Assembly: GCF_022513585.1 (NCBI RefSeq)
Contig: NZ_JAKWBF010000009.1
Location: 62,001 to 126,000 of the forward strand
DNA: 64,000 nt
Direction: 5' to 3'
Source of the DNA: Gordonia gummivorans
GTDB taxonomy: Bacteria > Actinomycetota > Actinomycetes > Mycobacteriales > Mycobacteriaceae
Below, one piece after another: positions 34,730 to 46,203 of this stretch. Every line of letters starts with the position of its first letter. Within the stretch, counting starts at the first letter, position 1. The position numbers were made by a program, and so were the translations under genes. The notes under the pieces were generated by a model. It was not told the DNA's origin. It did no database searches and saw only the letters and a list, made by a program, of their open reading frames with translations.

Positions 34730-35737
34730 GTGACCGATTCGCTGATGCTGCTCGACGGTGCGAGCCTGTGGTTCCGTTCCTTCTACGCCCTGCCGGAAAA
34801 GCTGACGGCACCTGATGGCCGCCCGGTCAACGCGGTACGCGGGTTTGTGGACACCATCGCCAACCTGGTGACCCGCGAGCGACCCACCCGGCTGGTCGTG
34901 TGTCTGGACCTGGACTGGCGACCCGCCTTCCGGACCGACCTCATTCCGTCGTACAAGGCGCATCGCGTCGCGACCACCGACACCGCCGGCGGCGATCCGG
35001 TGGATGTGGAGGAAGTGCCCGACACGCTCACTCCGCAGGTCGACATGATCATGCGCGTGCTGACGTGCGCGGGCATCGCAAGTTCCGGTGCCCTGGGCTG
35101 CGAGGCCGACGACGTGATCGGCACGCTCGCCTACGAGGAGGCGCGCGACCCGGTCGTGGTGGTCAGCGGCGACCGCGACCTCCTGCAGGTGGTCGCCGAC
35201 GATCCCGTCGCGGTCCGCGTCCTCTACGTCGGCCGCGGACTCGCGAAGGCCGAGATGATGGGGCCGGTCGAGGTCGGCGAACGTTACGACCTGCCCACCG
35301 ACCGCGCGGGTATGGCCTACGCCGAGATGTCTATGCTGCGCGGGGACCCGTCCGACGGTCTCCCTGGTGTCAGTGGCGTCGGCGAGAAGACCGCGGCCAA
35401 ACTGATCTCCGAATACGGCAGCCTTGACGCGCTCGAAGCGGCCGCTGCCGATCCGGCGTCGAGCATCCCCACACGGGCGCGCAAGGCGATCCTCGCGTCG
35501 GCCGACTACCTGTCGGCAGCGCGGACGGTGGTGCTGGTCCGGACCGACGCCGACACCATCGACAGCTGGGCCCCCGACGATGGTTCGAACACCGACGACG
35601 CGTCGAACGCTTCCGATGCACTGCCGAGTGAACCCGCCGATCCCGAAGGCCTGGCCGAGCTCATCGTCGAACTCGGGATCGGCGCGTCGGTGAGTCGGCT
35701 CGCCAAGGCTCTCGACTGGGACTTCTCCGCGCCCTGA
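34730..35737 (+). CDS. 5'-3' exonuclease (FEN/Pol I N-terminal domain type)
   Basis: A 335-residue stand-alone flap-nuclease. Acidic metal ligands occur in [55 protein letters not shown] and [14 protein letters not shown] helix-hairpin-helix follows: [22 protein letters not shown]. The acidic linker [14 protein letters not shown] is an insertion before the C-terminal helix. It matches Rv2090 in type and position. It would remove RNA primers or flaps, alongside the same activity of Pol I. The GTG start has only a weak -10-like GAGAGT. Confidence 0.9.
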   Translation: MTDSLMLLDGASLWFRSFYALPEKLTAPDGRPVNAVRGFVDTIANLVTRERPTRLVVCLDLDWRPAFRTDLIPSYKAHRVATTDTAGGDPVDVEEVPDTLTPQVDMIMRVLTCAGIASSGALGCEADDVIGTLAYEEARDPVVVVSGDRDLLQVVADDPVAVRVLYVGRGLAKAEMMGPVEVGERYDLPTDRAGMAYAEMSMLRGDPSDGLPGVSGVGEKTAAKLISEYGSLDALEAAAADPASSIPTRARKAILASADYLSAARTVVLVRTDADTIDSWAPDDGSNTDDASNASDALPSEPADPEGLAELIVELGIGASVSRLAKALDWDFSAP

Positions 35738-35742
35738 TCCAG

Positions 35743-35757
35743 AGACCTTCTAGGTCT
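35743..35757. terminator. Small bidirectional hairpin
   Basis: AGACCT-TCT-AGGTCT lies between the convergent exonuclease and DUF4333 genes and overlaps the DUF4333 stop codon. Six-base arms, no T-run. Confidence 0.35.
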
Positions 35758-36760
35758 TGGGCCCGGGCCGCGACACCTCGTACTTGCCCTCGTCGTCAAG
35801 GACGGTGACGGTGACCTGCTGGTTCTCCTGATCGCCGACGGTCAAGGTGCAGGTGAACGAGGCGCCCTGCTCGATCTTCTGACCCGACGGGCACGACACG
35901 TCCTTGACCTCGGTGGCCTGGTAATCCTCGGTCAGCACCTTTTCGACGCCACTTTCCACGGCGGCCTGGTCGAGGGTCTTCGGTGCCCACCCGGGCAGCC
36001 AGAATGCGGTCACCACGATCACGATCGCCGCGAGAAACAGCACGGCGCCGCCGATGATCATGGCGAGACGCAGGCCCTTACCCGACGAACCCTGCTTGGC
36101 CATCGATGCGAACTGGTCGCCGCCGAACTGTCCGGGGGGCTGCTGGCCCGGCTGGCCGTATGGCTGCTGCCCGTAAGTCGGCTGTCCGAATGACGCCGCG
36201 CCATAGCCTGGGGCGCCCTGCGGCTGTCCGGTGCCTTGTGGGCCGGACGGCTGACCGTAGCCTCCGCCCACGTGCTGGGTCGCGTTCGGATCGGTGCCCG
36301 GTTGAGCACCGGGGTACTGACCCGAGCCGTACTGTCCCGGCGGAATCTGCTGAGTCGATCCACTCGGTCCCCCACCTTGCGGCGGGGCACCGAAGGTTCC
36401 GGGTGCCTGGCCCTGGTGGTACTGACCCGGCATCTGTGTGGGCGCGTACTGTCCCGGAATCTGGCCGCCCGGACCTGCTTGCGGTGGCGGAGGCGCCTGC
36501 GGTGCTCCATAACCCGGTTGCTGCGGGTATCCAGGCGGCGGTGTCTGCGATGTCGTGGTCGGCGGGGCCACCGAACCGGGTGCGGGACTCACCGTCGTCG
36601 GGTCAGCCGGCGGGCCCTGGGGCGCCGCGGGTTTCGCTCCCCCGACGTTCACGACCTCCGTCTTGCCATCAGTGTTCCCGCCATCAGCGTTGTCCGGACC
36701 CGGTTGCCCGCTGCCCGGAACATTCGACCCTCCGGCTGGTGGGTTGTTCGGCTCGCTCAT
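35750..36760 (-). CDS. DUF4333 membrane protein with Pro/Gly/Gln-rich N-terminus
   Basis: A 336-residue protein. Residues 1-220 are low complexity (Pro, Gly, Gln, with GQYGSGQYPG-type repeats). One membrane helix, AMIIGGAVLFLAAIVIVVTAF, is at about residues 235-255. The C-terminal 80 residues outside are a DUF4333 domain with CPSGQKIEQGASFTCTLTV, where the two cysteines probably form a disulfide. The layout resembles mycobacterial Rv2091c. The topology suggests an intrinsically disordered cytoplasmic tail, but no function is known. The ATG at 36760 has GGGGAGAG four bases away. Confidence 0.85.
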   Translation of the reverse strand: MSEPNNPPAGGSNVPGSGQPGPDNADGGNTDGKTEVVNVGGAKPAAPQGPPADPTTVSPAPGSVAPPTTTSQTPPPGYPQQPGYGAPQAPPPPQAGPGGQIPGQYAPTQMPGQYHQGQAPGTFGAPPQGGGPSGSTQQIPPGQYGSGQYPGAQPGTDPNATQHVGGGYGQPSGPQGTGQPQGAPGYGAASFGQPTYGQQPYGQPGQQPPGQFGGDQFASMAKQGSSGKGLRLAMIIGGAVLFLAAIVIVVTAFWLPGWAPKTLDQAAVESGVEKVLTEDYQATEVKDVSCPSGQKIEQGASFTCTLTVGDQENQQVTVTVLDDEGKYEVSRPGPKT

Positions 36761-36922
36761 GAGTCTCTCCCCGCTGGCCGCGTCCTCCGACGCCCGTAGT
36801 TGCGCGTCGTCCGACGCCTGTGTTTTGACAGTGCACTTCATCCGTGCCACGGATCGCCAAGAACGTTACCCCAGCGCGACACCGCAATCAGCCAAGGACG
36901 TCATGTCGGAGGGCAACGTCGT

Positions 36923-39766
36923 TCAACCGAGTTCGACCGCCACGACCCCGCGCCGGATAGAAGTGACTGCCGAGCGCGCGGTCGATGCAAGTGGGGTGTC
37001 GGGTCCGGCGCCGAGCCGTATCTGCTCCAACAGATCGACGACCTGGCGATTCCATCGGACGAAGTCACCGGGCGACAGCAACTGCCCGCGTTCACCCGCG
37101 GCCGCCAGCGCCTCGGTGAGCGATCGGCCCATCGCCCACATCGACACGGCCACACTGAAACCCGTGTCGGGTTCGCGGGTGGGTGCGACCTGATGCCGTC
37201 GTTCGACATCGGTGACCTGCGACCACACCTCGGCGGTCGCGGCCATCGCGTCGCGCACCCCCGCAGTGCCGGGCATCGAGTCGATGCCGCGGTAACTGTC
37301 GCGCCGACTCTCGTACACCAGCGATGCGACGACTGCGGCCAGCTCGTGCGGTGCCAGCCCCTCCCACACACCGGCCCGCATACATTCGGCGACCACCAGA
37401 TCGCTCTCGCTGTAGATGCGTCCGAGCAGACGTCCGGCGTCGGTGACCCGCACCGTGTCCGGCCCCTTCGCGCCGGCATCGCGATGATCGTCGAGATAGC
37501 CGAGCTCGCGCAGCACCGCGACGATGCGATCGAAGGTCACACCGAGCGTCGACGTACGTTCACCAATGGCGCGCTCGGCGTTGACGATGTCGCGGACGAG
37601 TCGGTTGCGGCGTTCCGCGAGCCGGAAGAGCTCGTCACCGGGCGGCAGTTGATGGGCAGGATGCGATCTCAGGTCGCGGCGCATCTGTGCCAGCTCGGTG
37701 TCGTCGGCCGCTTCCGCGCGACGTTTCTGGCGTCCGCGGGGCGCCTCGATCCCCGTCGACCGAAGAGCCGACGCGAGGTCGCGGCGTCCGCGTCCCGTAC
37801 GCCGATCGGCGTTCTTCGGCAGCCGCATGTTGCCGAGCACGTCCGGCGGATTCACGAAGTCGCGGATCCCCACCCGGCCGCACCAGGCATCCTCGCTCAG
37901 TACCAGTGGTTTGGGGTCCTGCGCTTGCGACGCGGGTTCGATCACCACGGCGAGACCGCGATGGCGACCGTTGGGCACGCCGATCACATGCCCGCGTTTG
38001 AGCGCCGCGAGGTCGGCGGCGATCGCGTCGTGGGTGGTGTTGCGCCGCCGGAACTTGAGGTCGCGTTCCCGTTGCCGGATGTCTTCGCGCAACGTCACAT
38101 ACCCGAGGAATCCCTGATACGGGTCGGCGGCACCCTCATCGTCGGCTTCGACCCCGTCCGCTTCGACTGTTCCCGGGTCGATACCGCGCTTGGCCGCCGC
38201 CCCGGCCAACTCGACGTCGAGCTTGCGCAGCGCCCGATAGGCGTCGTCGACCTTGCGTGCCTGCCCGACCACCGAACGGTCTGCCTGGAACTGAGCGAAC
38301 GAGCGGTTCAGCAGTTCCCGCGACCCCGCCATCCCCAGGCGCCCGATCAGGTTGACCGCCATGTTGTATTCGGGCGCAAACGAACTGCGCAGTGGGAAGG
38401 TTCGGGCGCCCGCGAGGCCGGCCACCTCCTCGGGGGCGACTTCGGGCGTCCAGACCACCACGGCATGCCCTTCGACGTCGATGCCGCGCCGGCCGGCCCG
38501 TCCGGTGAGCTGCGTGAACTCCCCCGGGGTGAGATCGACGTGCGACTCGCCGTTGTACTTGACCAGACGTTCCAGGACCACCGACCGGGCCGGCATGTTG
38601 ATCCCGAGCGCCAGGGTCTCGGTGGCGAACACCATCCGCACCAGACCCCGCACGAACAACTCCTCGACGGCGTGCCGGAATGTCGGCAGCAAGCCGGCGT
38701 GGTGGGCGGCAAACCCGCGTCGCAATCCCGCACGCCATTCGTCGACGCCGAGTACATCGGCATCCGCCGGCGACAGCTCGGTCAGGTGAGCGTCGACCAC
38801 CGCGTCGACCTGCATCGACTCCTCCGGGGTGAGCAGTGTCAGGCCAGACCGGAGGCATTGCGCCAGTGCTGCATCGCAGCCGACGCGCGAGAAGATGAAC
38901 CCGATGGCGGGCAGCAGCCCTTCCCGGTCGAGGCGGGCGACGAGATTCGGCCGCGACAGCGCTCGATCGCCGCGACGCTGACGGGTCCGGCCGGAACGAC
39001 CACCACGACCACGCCGGTCGTGGCCACGGCTGTCGTCGTCGGCAAGCAGGATGCGGTGGCGGATGTACCGTTTGAGCTCCGGATTCACCTGATGCCGACC
39101 GGCCCGGGTCGATCCGCCGGGAGATCCGCTGTGTGAACCGTCCGGCGCGAACAGATCGAACAGTCGCGAACCGACGAGCATGTGTTGGGACAGCGGTACG
39201 GGCCGGTGCTCGTCGACGATCACCGAGGTGTCGCCGCGTACGGTCTGGATCCAGTCGCCGAACTCCTCGGCGTTGCTGACGGTCGCCGACAGGCTGACCA
39301 CCCGCACGGACGGCTCGAGGTGCAGGATGACCTCCTCCCACACCGCACCGCGGAACCGATCGGCAAGGAAGTGCACCTCGTCCATCACCACATGCGACAG
39401 CCCTTGCAGCGCACGAGAATTCGCATAGATCATGTTGCGGACCACCTCGGTGGTCATCACCACGACGGGGGCGTCGGGGTTGATCGAGCTGTCGCCGGTA
39501 AGCAGGCCCACCCGGTCGTGTCCGTGCACCGCCGCCAGATCCGCGTACTTCTGATTGCTGAGGGCCTTGATCGGGGTGGTGTAGAAACACTTGGTCCCGC
39601 CCGCCAACGCGAGGTGGACGGCGAACTCTCCCACGATCGTCTTGCCCGCCCCGGTCGGCGCGCAGACCAAGACCCCGTGTCCGGCCTCGAGCGCCTCGCA
39701 GGCACGGGTTTGGAATTCGTCGAGGCGAAAGTCGAGTCGCGACGTGAAGTCGTCGAGTTCGGTCAC
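36923..39766 (-). CDS. helY: Ski2-like DEVH helicase HelY
   Basis: A 947-residue SF2 helicase. Motif I is [10 protein letters not shown] is [14 protein letters not shown] is VSLSATVSN, and VI is [12 protein letters not shown]. An Arg/Gly-rich insert ([16 protein letters not shown]) sits between the two RecA lobes. The C-terminal half contains DSHCT/Ski2-type domains. It probably acts on RNA with a 3'-5' polarity, but the substrate is inferred from homologues. The GTG at 39766 overlaps the tatC stop (GTGA), so it belongs to the tatA-tatC-helY operon as in mycobacteria. Confidence 0.94.
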   Translation of the reverse strand: MTELDDFTSRLDFRLDEFQTRACEALEAGHGVLVCAPTGAGKTIVGEFAVHLALAGGTKCFYTTPIKALSNQKYADLAAVHGHDRVGLLTGDSSINPDAPVVVMTTEVVRNMIYANSRALQGLSHVVMDEVHFLADRFRGAVWEEVILHLEPSVRVVSLSATVSNAEEFGDWIQTVRGDTSVIVDEHRPVPLSQHMLVGSRLFDLFAPDGSHSGSPGGSTRAGRHQVNPELKRYIRHRILLADDDSRGHDRRGRGGRSGRTRQRRGDRALSRPNLVARLDREGLLPAIGFIFSRVGCDAALAQCLRSGLTLLTPEESMQVDAVVDAHLTELSPADADVLGVDEWRAGLRRGFAAHHAGLLPTFRHAVEELFVRGLVRMVFATETLALGINMPARSVVLERLVKYNGESHVDLTPGEFTQLTGRAGRRGIDVEGHAVVVWTPEVAPEEVAGLAGARTFPLRSSFAPEYNMAVNLIGRLGMAGSRELLNRSFAQFQADRSVVGQARKVDDAYRALRKLDVELAGAAAKRGIDPGTVEADGVEADDEGAADPYQGFLGYVTLREDIRQRERDLKFRRRNTTHDAIAADLAALKRGHVIGVPNGRHRGLAVVIEPASQAQDPKPLVLSEDAWCGRVGIRDFVNPPDVLGNMRLPKNADRRTGRGRRDLASALRSTGIEAPRGRQKRRAEAADDTELAQMRRDLRSHPAHQLPPGDELFRLAERRNRLVRDIVNAERAIGERTSTLGVTFDRIVAVLRELGYLDDHRDAGAKGPDTVRVTDAGRLLGRIYSESDLVVAECMRAGVWEGLAPHELAAVVASLVYESRRDSYRGIDSMPGTAGVRDAMAATAEVWSQVTDVERRHQVAPTREPDTGFSVAVSMWAMGRSLTEALAAAGERGQLLSPGDFVRWNRQVVDLLEQIRLGAGPDTPLASTARSAVTSIRRGVVAVELG

Positions 39767-40743
39767 AGGACGTCGTCGAAGGTCTCGGTCGCACGGGTCG
39801 ACGACCTGCCGGCGACGGGCCCGGCCTCCACACGCGTCGGCCGATCGATCGCCGACCCCGCCGGCGTGTCCTGGGAATCGGGCAGTGCGCTGGCCTCGTC
39901 GTCCGACGCCGAGAGCCACTCGGGTCGCTTCTTCGCGCGCCGCTTGTCGGTGATGCGGGCGAATTGGATGGAGAACTCCAGGAGCACGGTGAGAGCGAGG
40001 GCCAGTGCGCACATGCTGAACGGGTCGGAACCGGGTGTGGCGAAGGCTGCGAAGACGAACAGGGTGAAGATCAGGCCGCGTCGCCAGGCCTTCAGACGTT
40101 GGTAGCTCAGGACGCCGATGAGATTGAGCGCGACGATGAGGAGTGGGAGTTCGAAGCTGACTCCGAAGATCAGCAGCAGGTGCAGCATGAAACTGAAGTA
40201 CTGGTCACCGGCCAGCGCGGTGACCTGCACATCGTTGCCGACGGTGAGGAGGAACTCGAACGCCTTGGAGACCACCAGGTAGGCGAGGACGGCACCGGTG
40301 ACGAACAAGACGGCACCAACGGACACGAAGCCGACGGCGTAGCGCCGCTCGTTGGAGTGCAGGCCGGGGGTGATGAACTGCCACAACTGATACAGCCACA
40401 CCGGGCACGCCAGAACGATTCCGGCCGTCAATGCGACCTTCAGGCGAAGCATGAACTGGTCGAACGGACCGGTGGCCAGCAACCGACACGAATCGTCCGG
40501 TGTCAGGGACGCGCGCGAGGAGGCCGGCAGATCGCAATACGGCTCACGAAGAAGATCACCGAGCGACGGCACGAAGAGGAAGCCGTGCGAATACCAGATG
40601 AAGCCGATGATCGTGGTGAACACGATCGCGATCGAGGAGATGACCACTCGCGTGCGCAGCTCATACAGATGCTCGACCAACGACATGGTGCCGTCGGGAT
40701 TGAGCTTGCGTTTGCGGTATCTGGGGTCGAAGGGAATGCGCAC
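39763..40743 (-). CDS. tatC: Sec-independent translocase subunit TatC
   Basis: A 326-residue protein with six membrane segments. The N-terminal [17 protein letters not shown] is the TatC signature that receives twin-arginine signals. The conserved Glu lies in [13 protein letters not shown]. The C-terminal tail of about 70 residues is long, charged and probably disordered. It is the receptor of the Tat complex with TatA. The start is GTG. It lies between tatA and helY, with 44 bases to tatA. Confidence 0.95.
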   Translation of the reverse strand: MRIPFDPRYRKRKLNPDGTMSLVEHLYELRTRVVISSIAIVFTTIIGFIWYSHGFLFVPSLGDLLREPYCDLPASSRASLTPDDSCRLLATGPFDQFMLRLKVALTAGIVLACPVWLYQLWQFITPGLHSNERRYAVGFVSVGAVLFVTGAVLAYLVVSKAFEFLLTVGNDVQVTALAGDQYFSFMLHLLLIFGVSFELPLLIVALNLIGVLSYQRLKAWRRGLIFTLFVFAAFATPGSDPFSMCALALALTVLLEFSIQFARITDKRRAKKRPEWLSASDDEASALPDSQDTPAGSAIDRPTRVEAGPVAGRSSTRATETFDDVL

Positions 40744-40787
40744 TCAGGACCCTGGGATGGACACGGCGGCGTGGCGTGCGCCCAGCC

Positions 40788-41045
40788 CTATGCCGACTTC
40801 TTCACGTCGTCGGTGGTGGTCTTGCCCGCCGCGTCGTCGGTCGCCGCGGGCAGTTCGCGCTGCGCCTCCTTGGTGGATGCGGTCTCCGACGGCTCGTCCT
40901 TCTGCATCTCCTTCATCTCGCTCTTGAAGATGCGCAGGGAGCGGCCGAGGCCACGTGCCGCGTCCGGGAGTCGCTTGGATCCGAAGAGGACAAGGATGAC
41001 CACCAGCAACACGATGAGATGCCAGGGCTGAACTGCGTTGAACAT
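40788..41045 (-). CDS. tatA: Twin-arginine translocase subunit TatA
   Basis: An 85-residue protein. The single helix [26 protein letters not shown] is the typical TatA/E transmembrane and hinge, followed by an amphipathic helix [16 protein letters not shown] and an acidic tail. It forms the transport channel for folded proteins. The ATG at 41045 has GGGAGG nine bases upstream. First gene of the tatAC-helY operon. Confidence 0.95.
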   Translation of the reverse strand: MFNAVQPWHLIVLLVVILVLFGSKRLPDAARGLGRSLRIFKSEMKEMQKDEPSETASTKEAQRELPAATDDAAGKTTTDDVKKSA

Positions 41046-41146
41046 GGTTGTGAACCTCCCGATCCAGGTCTGTTCGCCATGCTACCCGAGGTGGCGTGTC
41101 CGCCGACCCGGTCGGGTGAGGACCGACAGATGCGGCAGTCCTCACA

Positions 41147-42112
41147 TCACCGGTAACGCGCCCGAGCAGCGCCCGCCGCGGTCCGGATCCTGGCCGCCGT
41201 CGGCTCGTCGTCGAGAAGCCGCACCGCACCGCCGAACCCCAGGAGGAATCGGCTGAGCCACTCCGGTGACCCGTAGACCAGCCGACCGCGCACCGGCAGG
41301 GCCGGGTCCGGGCGATTGGCGATGTCCTCGTCGGGTTCGATGAGGTAGTAGTCGAAGACCCAGAGGTGGTCGGCGTCGATCTCGATGTGCGCCTGCGGGA
41401 GGTCGGGGTCGTCCTGCAGGACGGGCGAGGAACTCTGGCCCGCCGCCTGCGGTGGCGGCGCGCTCTTCTCTTCCAGTTCCGTCGCGGCGTCGACCCGGTC
41501 GAATCGGAACAATCGCACCCCCTCGGACAACCGGCACCAGGCCTCGAGGTAGGTGTGCTGGTCCATGACCTGCAGGCGAATGGGGTCGACCACTCGGTCG
41601 GCAACACTGTCCCGGGTGGCCGAGTAGTAGCGCAGCCGCAGCGCGCGGCCATGTTTGACCGCGTCCCGAATGGCTGCGTAGGTGGGGTTCTCCTCGGAAT
41701 CGGTGTCGACCTCGGCACCCGCCGCAACGGCCGGCCCTGCGGCACCCACGGCCTGTTCGATCTTGGCGATCGCCCGGCGCGCGGCATCCCGGTCGACGAC
41801 GCCGGGGGTGTCGACGAGTGCCCGCAACGCCACCAGCAGGGTGCTCGACTCCGTCGTGGTCAGACGCAGCGGACGATCCATGCCCGCGGTGAATCCGACG
41901 TGGACATGGCCCTCGCTGAATTCGAGTTCGATCAGGTCGTCCGGGTAGTAACCAGGCAAGCCGCACACGAACAGCAGCTCGAGATCCTTGGTGAGCTGTT
42001 TGGGGGTGACGCCGAGATCGGCGGCGGCCTGCTCGATCGCGATGCCCCGATGCGCCTGGAAGTACGGCACCATCGCGAGCAGGCGGGACAGCCGAGAGGG
42101 TTGAGCCGACAT
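41147..42112 (-). CDS. pafC: PafC, WYL-domain transcriptional regulator
   Basis: A 321-residue protein. A winged HTH occupies residues about 10-65 (IEQAAADLGVTPKQLTKDLELLFV). The WYL domain is at about 150-230 (LRYYSATRDSVADRVVDPIRLQVMDQHTYLEAWCRLSEGVRLFRFDRV). It acts with PafB as the DNA-damage-responsive activator of the LexA-independent response in mycobacteria. A Ser/Pro/Gln-rich insert (PPPQAAGQSSSPVLQDD) is unusual in length. The ATG overlaps the pafB stop by one base (TGATG), ensuring coupled translation. Confidence 0.94.
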   Translation of the reverse strand: MSAQPSRLSRLLAMVPYFQAHRGIAIEQAAADLGVTPKQLTKDLELLFVCGLPGYYPDDLIELEFSEGHVHVGFTAGMDRPLRLTTTESSTLLVALRALVDTPGVVDRDAARRAIAKIEQAVGAAGPAVAAGAEVDTDSEENPTYAAIRDAVKHGRALRLRYYSATRDSVADRVVDPIRLQVMDQHTYLEAWCRLSEGVRLFRFDRVDAATELEEKSAPPPQAAGQSSSPVLQDDPDLPQAHIEIDADHLWVFDYYLIEPDEDIANRPDPALPVRGRLVYGSPEWLSRFLLGFGGAVRLLDDEPTAARIRTAAGAARARYR

Positions 42113-43104
42113 CACGCACTCACCCCCGACAGCCGATCGAGCCCGGCGACCACCTGGTCCCGCAGTTCCGGCGGTTCGAGGACCACAGCACCGCTGCCGA
42201 CCCCCAAGACCATCCGCGTCAGCGTCGACAACGACCGGATGTCGACGGTCAGCACATCCCCGGGTTCGCCGTCGTAGTCCCCCGGTTCGCTGCCCACCGC
42301 GAGCCTCCGCAGGCCCGCTGCACGGTCGGTGGCCACCCAGATCCGCGCGGTGCGGCCGTCGGTTCCGGCGGCGGCGTCGACCGCCGCGCTGACGATCTGC
42401 TGCAGATCGGTTCCCGCGGGGACCTTGACCGCGCCGGACGGCCCAACGGAACGCAGATCCGAAATCCGCGACAGTCGAAAGGTTCGGGTGGCGGCCCGGT
42501 CCCGATCGTGCCCGACGACATACCAGCGGCCGCGGTGCGTGACGACACCCCAGGGCTCCACTGTGCGCGTGGCGGGCGCAGACGCCGAGCCCGAGCGGTG
42601 TGTGAACTCGACCGCCTGCCCGGCGTCGACCGCGGCCAGGAGTGCACCGATCACGACTTCCGAACCCATCGATCGGGCGGCGCCGCCACTGCTGATGCCC
42701 AGCTCGTCCTCGGTGCGTACCGGAATGCCGGCCGCCCGCAGTTTGAGTACCGCGGTCTGCGACAGCGTCGAGACCTCGGGGGTGTCCCACAGCGCGGCAG
42801 CCATCGCGATGGTGGCCGCCTCCTGGGCGTCCAAGCTCACCTCCGGCAGCTCGTAGCTGTCCCGGTTGATGCGGTAACCCTCGGCGCTGCCCGACATCGG
42901 CGATCGCCCGGTGATCAGTGGGATACCCAGGTCGCGGAGCTCGGTCTTGTCACGCTCGAACATCCGGTTGAAGGCCTCGGGCGACTGACCTTCGTCGGAG
43001 TAACCGGCGACGTTGTGCCGGATGTACTCGGCGGTGACGAACTGGCGGGTGGCCAGCAGACAGATCACCAGGTTGAGGAGACGCTCGACTTTCGCAGTTG
43101 CCAC
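42112..43104 (-). CDS. pafB: PafB, WYL-domain transcriptional regulator
   Basis: A 330-residue partner of PafC. The HTH is at about residues 5-60 (ERLLNLVICLLATRQFVTAEYIRHNV), and the WYL domain about 155-230 (AVEFTHRSGSASAPATRTVEPWGVVTHRGRWYVVGHDRDRAATRTFRLSRI, read in parts). It forms a heterodimeric regulator of DNA-repair genes and does not regulate the proteasome genes beside it. The GTG at 43104 has TATCCT six bases upstream in the short gap after pafA. Confidence 0.94.
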   Translation of the reverse strand: MATAKVERLLNLVICLLATRQFVTAEYIRHNVAGYSDEGQSPEAFNRMFERDKTELRDLGIPLITGRSPMSGSAEGYRINRDSYELPEVSLDAQEAATIAMAAALWDTPEVSTLSQTAVLKLRAAGIPVRTEDELGISSGGAARSMGSEVVIGALLAAVDAGQAVEFTHRSGSASAPATRTVEPWGVVTHRGRWYVVGHDRDRAATRTFRLSRISDLRSVGPSGAVKVPAGTDLQQIVSAAVDAAAGTDGRTARIWVATDRAAGLRRLAVGSEPGDYDGEPGDVLTVDIRSLSTLTRMVLGVGSGAVVLEPPELRDQVVAGLDRLSGVSA

Positions 43105-43110
43105 CGGGTC

Positions 43111-43116
43111 AGGATA
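43111..43116 (-). promoter_or_regulatory. -10 element TATCCT of a pafBC promoter
   Basis: TATCCT ends six bases before the pafB GTG, inside the 16-base gap downstream of pafA. It suggests that pafBC can be transcribed separately from pafA without a leader. Confidence 0.45.
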
Positions 43117-43120
43117 GAAC

Positions 43121-44479
43121 TCACATGGAGGCGATCAGTCGATCGACGCGCTCGTCGACGCTGCGGAACGGGTCCTTGCACAGCACGGTGCGCTGCGCCT
43201 GGTCGTTGAGCTTGAGGTGTACCCAGTCGACGGTGAAGTCTCGTCCGGCCTTCTGTGCGGCCGAGATGAAATCGCCGCGCAGCTTGGCCCGCGTCGTCTG
43301 CGGCGGCTCGTTCACCGCGGTGGCGATGGCCTCGTCGGTCGTCGCCCGGGTGACCAGGCCCTTGCGCGACAAGACGTCGAACACGCCGCGGCCGCGTTTG
43401 ATGTCGTGGAACGCGAGGTCGAGTTGCGCGATCTTGGGATCGGACAGCTCCATCGAGTACTTGTCCTGATACCGCTGGAAGAGTTTGCGTTTGATGACCC
43501 AGTCGACCTCGGTGTCGACCTTGGAGAAGTCGTCGCGCTCCACCGCGTCGAGCATGCGGCCCCACAGGTCGACCACCATGTCCATCTCGGGATCGGGGCG
43601 CCGGTTGGTCATGTGCTCGACGGCACGGGCGTGGTATTCACGCTGGATGTCGAGAGCGCTGGCCTGCCGACCGCCCGCCAACCGCACCGGCCGGCGTCCC
43701 GTGGGATCGTGGCTCACCTCTCGGATGGCCCGAATCGGGTTGTCCAGCGCGAAATCACGGAAGACGACGCCCGCCTCGATCATCTCGAGCACGAGCGCGG
43801 CCGACCCCACCTTCAGCAGGGTGGTCATCTCCGACATGTTGGAGTCACCGACGATGACGTGCAGGCGGCGGTACTTCTCGGCGTCGGCGTGCGGCTCGTC
43901 ACGGGTGTTGATGATGGGCCGCGACCGGGTGGTCGCCGACGACACGCCCTCCCAGATGTGTTCGGCCCGCTGCGACAGGCAGAACGTGGCGGCCTTGGGC
44001 GTCTGCAGCACCTTGCCGGCCCCGCAGATCAGCTGGCGGGTGACCAGGAACGGGAGCAGCACATCCGAGATCCTGGAGAACTCGCCGGCGCGGACCACCA
44101 GATAGTTCTCGTGGCAGCCATAAGAGTTGCCGGCCGAGTCGGTGTTGTTCTTGAACAGGTAGATGTCCCCGCCGATCCCCTCGTCGGCGAGACGCTGTTC
44201 GGCGTCGACCAGCAGATCCTCGAGGACCAGTTCACCTGCCCGATCGTGGTTGATCAGCTGGATGAGGCTGTCGCACTCGGCGGTCGCGTACTCCGGGTGC
44301 GATCCGACGTCGAGGTAGAGCCGAGCGCCGTTCTGCAAGAACACATTCGACGACCGACCCCACGACACCACCCGACGGAAGAGATATCGGGCAACCTCGT
44401 CCGGGCTCAGTCTGCGATGACCGTGGAAAGTACACGTGACACCGAATTCGGTTTCGATGCCCATGATTCGACGCTGCAC
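43121..44479 (-). CDS. pafA: Pup-protein ligase PafA
   Basis: A 452-residue glutamine-synthetase-fold ligase. [43 protein letters not shown], read in parts, supplies the ATP/Mg-binding Glu residues. [17 protein letters not shown] and [25 protein letters not shown] continue the conserved core, and [20 protein letters not shown] closes the C-terminal domain. It joins the Pup C-terminal Glu to substrate lysines. The GTG at 44479 has TAGGGT seven bases upstream, so it can be transcribed separately from the prcBA genes. Confidence 0.97.
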   Translation of the reverse strand: MQRRIMGIETEFGVTCTFHGHRRLSPDEVARYLFRRVVSWGRSSNVFLQNGARLYLDVGSHPEYATAECDSLIQLINHDRAGELVLEDLLVDAEQRLADEGIGGDIYLFKNNTDSAGNSYGCHENYLVVRAGEFSRISDVLLPFLVTRQLICGAGKVLQTPKAATFCLSQRAEHIWEGVSSATTRSRPIINTRDEPHADAEKYRRLHVIVGDSNMSEMTTLLKVGSAALVLEMIEAGVVFRDFALDNPIRAIREVSHDPTGRRPVRLAGGRQASALDIQREYHARAVEHMTNRRPDPEMDMVVDLWGRMLDAVERDDFSKVDTEVDWVIKRKLFQRYQDKYSMELSDPKIAQLDLAFHDIKRGRGVFDVLSRKGLVTRATTDEAIATAVNEPPQTTRAKLRGDFISAAQKAGRDFTVDWVHLKLNDQAQRTVLCKDPFRSVDERVDRLIASM

Positions 44480-44486
44480 CTGCTCA

Positions 44487-44492
44487 ACCCTA
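44487..44492 (-). promoter_or_regulatory. -10 element TAGGGT of the pafA promoter
   Basis: TAGGGT ends seven bases before the pafA GTG at 44479, with no ribosome site between. Consistent with a leaderless message. Confidence 0.5.
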
Positions 44493-44524
44493 CCCGTGCG
44501 TGCGGTCGCCGGGGCGGTGCGACG

Positions 44525-45319
44525 TCACGCCGACTCGTCCGGTGTCGGCGAATCCGCGGCGTCGGTAGACGTCTGGTCCTCGGTCGGTGCTTCCTCGGAC
44601 TTGTCGCCGGGCAACAGCGCGTCGACCGCTGACGATGTCAGTCGTTTGAACGCACGACGCGGACGATTGCGATCAAGGATCGCCACCTCCAGGTCACCCG
44701 CAGCGAGGACACGCGGCTCCGCGGGAGCGCCGTTGCCCGAGTCGGCCGGCGTGGCCAGCGCGCCGACGGCCACCGCCACCGCACCGGCCAGGTCGAGGTC
44801 GGGCTTATAGCTCTCCTTGAGCGCGGCCGCGATCGGTTCGGTCGCACCGCCCATGACCAGAAATCGTGTCTCGTCGGTGATCGAACCGTCGTAGCTGATG
44901 CGATACAGCTGCGACGGTCGGGGTTTGCCCGGCTTGGCGACCTCCGCGACGCACAACTCGACCTCGAAAGGCTTTGGCTGCTCGGTGAACACACTGCCGA
45001 GGGCATTCGCGTAGGTGTTGGCCAGCGACAGCCCCGACACGTCGGCGCGGTCGTAGCTGTAGCCGCGCATGTCGGCGAGCTGGATACCGGCTTTGCGCAG
45101 GCTCTCGAACTCGTTGTACTTGCCCACCGCCGCAAACCCGATGCGGTCGTAGATCTCGCTGGTCTTGCGCAGCGTGTTGGACGGATTCTCGGCGACGAAC
45201 AGCACGCCGTCGGCGTAGGTGAGGATCACCACGCTTCGTCCGCGAGCGATTCCCTTGCGCGCCAACTCCGAGCGGTCGCGCATGATCTGCTCGGCACTGG
45301 CGTAATACGGGAACGTCAT
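44525..45319 (-). CDS. prcA: Proteasome alpha subunit PrcA
   Basis: A 264-residue protein. The N-terminal gate segment [29 protein letters not shown] (in parts) is typical, followed by [35 protein letters not shown] and [12 protein letters not shown]. The C-terminal 50 residues are acidic and disordered. Seven copies form each outer ring. The ATG overlaps the prcB stop (ATGA), so the pair is translated together. Confidence 0.97.
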   Translation of the reverse strand: MTFPYYASAEQIMRDRSELARKGIARGRSVVILTYADGVLFVAENPSNTLRKTSEIYDRIGFAAVGKYNEFESLRKAGIQLADMRGYSYDRADVSGLSLANTYANALGSVFTEQPKPFEVELCVAEVAKPGKPRPSQLYRISYDGSITDETRFLVMGGATEPIAAALKESYKPDLDLAGAVAVAVGALATPADSGNGAPAEPRVLAAGDLEVAILDRNRPRRAFKRLTSSAVDALLPGDKSEEAPTEDQTSTDAADSPTPDESA

Positions 45320-46203
45320 CGGGCACCCCCTTCATGCTCGGCTGCACGCCGTTCGACGATCGCCCGGGCCGCCGACTCGATGGCCGCCGCGTCCACTTCG
45401 CGTGCACCCTGGGCATCGACGACCGTCGCCAGCGGGAAGATCTTGCGCACGATGTCGGGCCCACCGGTCGCCGAATCGTCGTCGGCAGCGTCGTAGAGCG
45501 CCTCGACCGCGATCGCCAGCGCCGACTCCTCGTCGAGGTCGTGTCGGTAGAGCTTCTTCAATGACGACTTCGCGAAGACCGAGCCCGAACCGATGGCCTG
45601 ATAGCCACCGAACTCCTCGTGCCGATCGCCCGCGACATCGAAGGAGAAGATCCGGCCACGCTCGGACGGGTCGTCGTGGTCGATGTCGTAGCCGACCAGC
45701 AGCGGCACCGCCGCGAGTCCCTGCATCGCCGCACCCAGGTTGCCCCGCACCATCGTGGCGAGCCGAGAAACCTTGCCGTCCAGGGTGAGTGGAACGCCTT
45801 CGATCTTCTCGTAGTGCTCGAGTTCGACGGCGAACAGCCGCACCATCTCGATCGCGATGCCGGCTGTACCGGCGATACCGGCCGCCGAGTACTCGTCGGT
45901 GATGTAGACCTTCTTCACGTCGCGCGTGGCGATGAGATTGCCCATCGTGGCGCGGCGGTCACCGGCAAGAACAACGCCGCCCGGATAGGAGACGGCGACG
46001 ATCGTGGTGCCGTGTGGGATGTCGTCGGTTGCGCCGGTGAATCCACCCATCGCTTCAGCCCTGGACTGCGGCAGCTGATCCGGCGCGTGGGCACGCAGGA
46101 ACTCGGTGAACGACGAGATGTCGGCCCCCAGCGACAGACCTGAACGAAGTGAAGACGACCGTGAAACCGAACCGCGTGAAAACCAACCGGGGTTCTCGCT
46201 CAC
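45316..46203 (-). CDS. prcB: Proteasome beta subunit PrcB
   Basis: A 295-residue protein. A propeptide of 65 residues ends GATDDIPHG, and cleavage exposes the catalytic Thr66 of [13 protein letters not shown]. Lys in AGDRRATMG and Asp/Ser residues in the core are conserved. The C-terminal acidic stretch is normal. Seven copies form each inner ring. The GTG start overlaps the pup stop (GTGA), completing the pup-prcB-prcA operon. Confidence 0.97.
   Translation of the reverse strand: MSENPGWFSRGSVSRSSSLRSGLSLGADISSFTEFLRAHAPDQLPQSRAEAMGGFTGATDDIPHGTTIVAVSYPGGVVLAGDRRATMGNLIATRDVKKVYITDEYSAAGIAGTAGIAIEMVRLFAVELEHYEKIEGVPLTLDGKVSRLATMVRGNLGAAMQGLAAVPLLVGYDIDHDDPSERGRIFSFDVAGDRHEEFGGYQAIGSGSVFAKSSLKKLYRHDLDEESALAIAVEALYDAADDDSATGGPDIVRKIFPLATVVDAQGAREVDAAAIESAARAIVERRAAEHEGGAR

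Noticed and set aside
36800..39136. 778-residue plus-strand frame
   Set aside because: Antisense shadow of helY, whose helicase motifs are all present.
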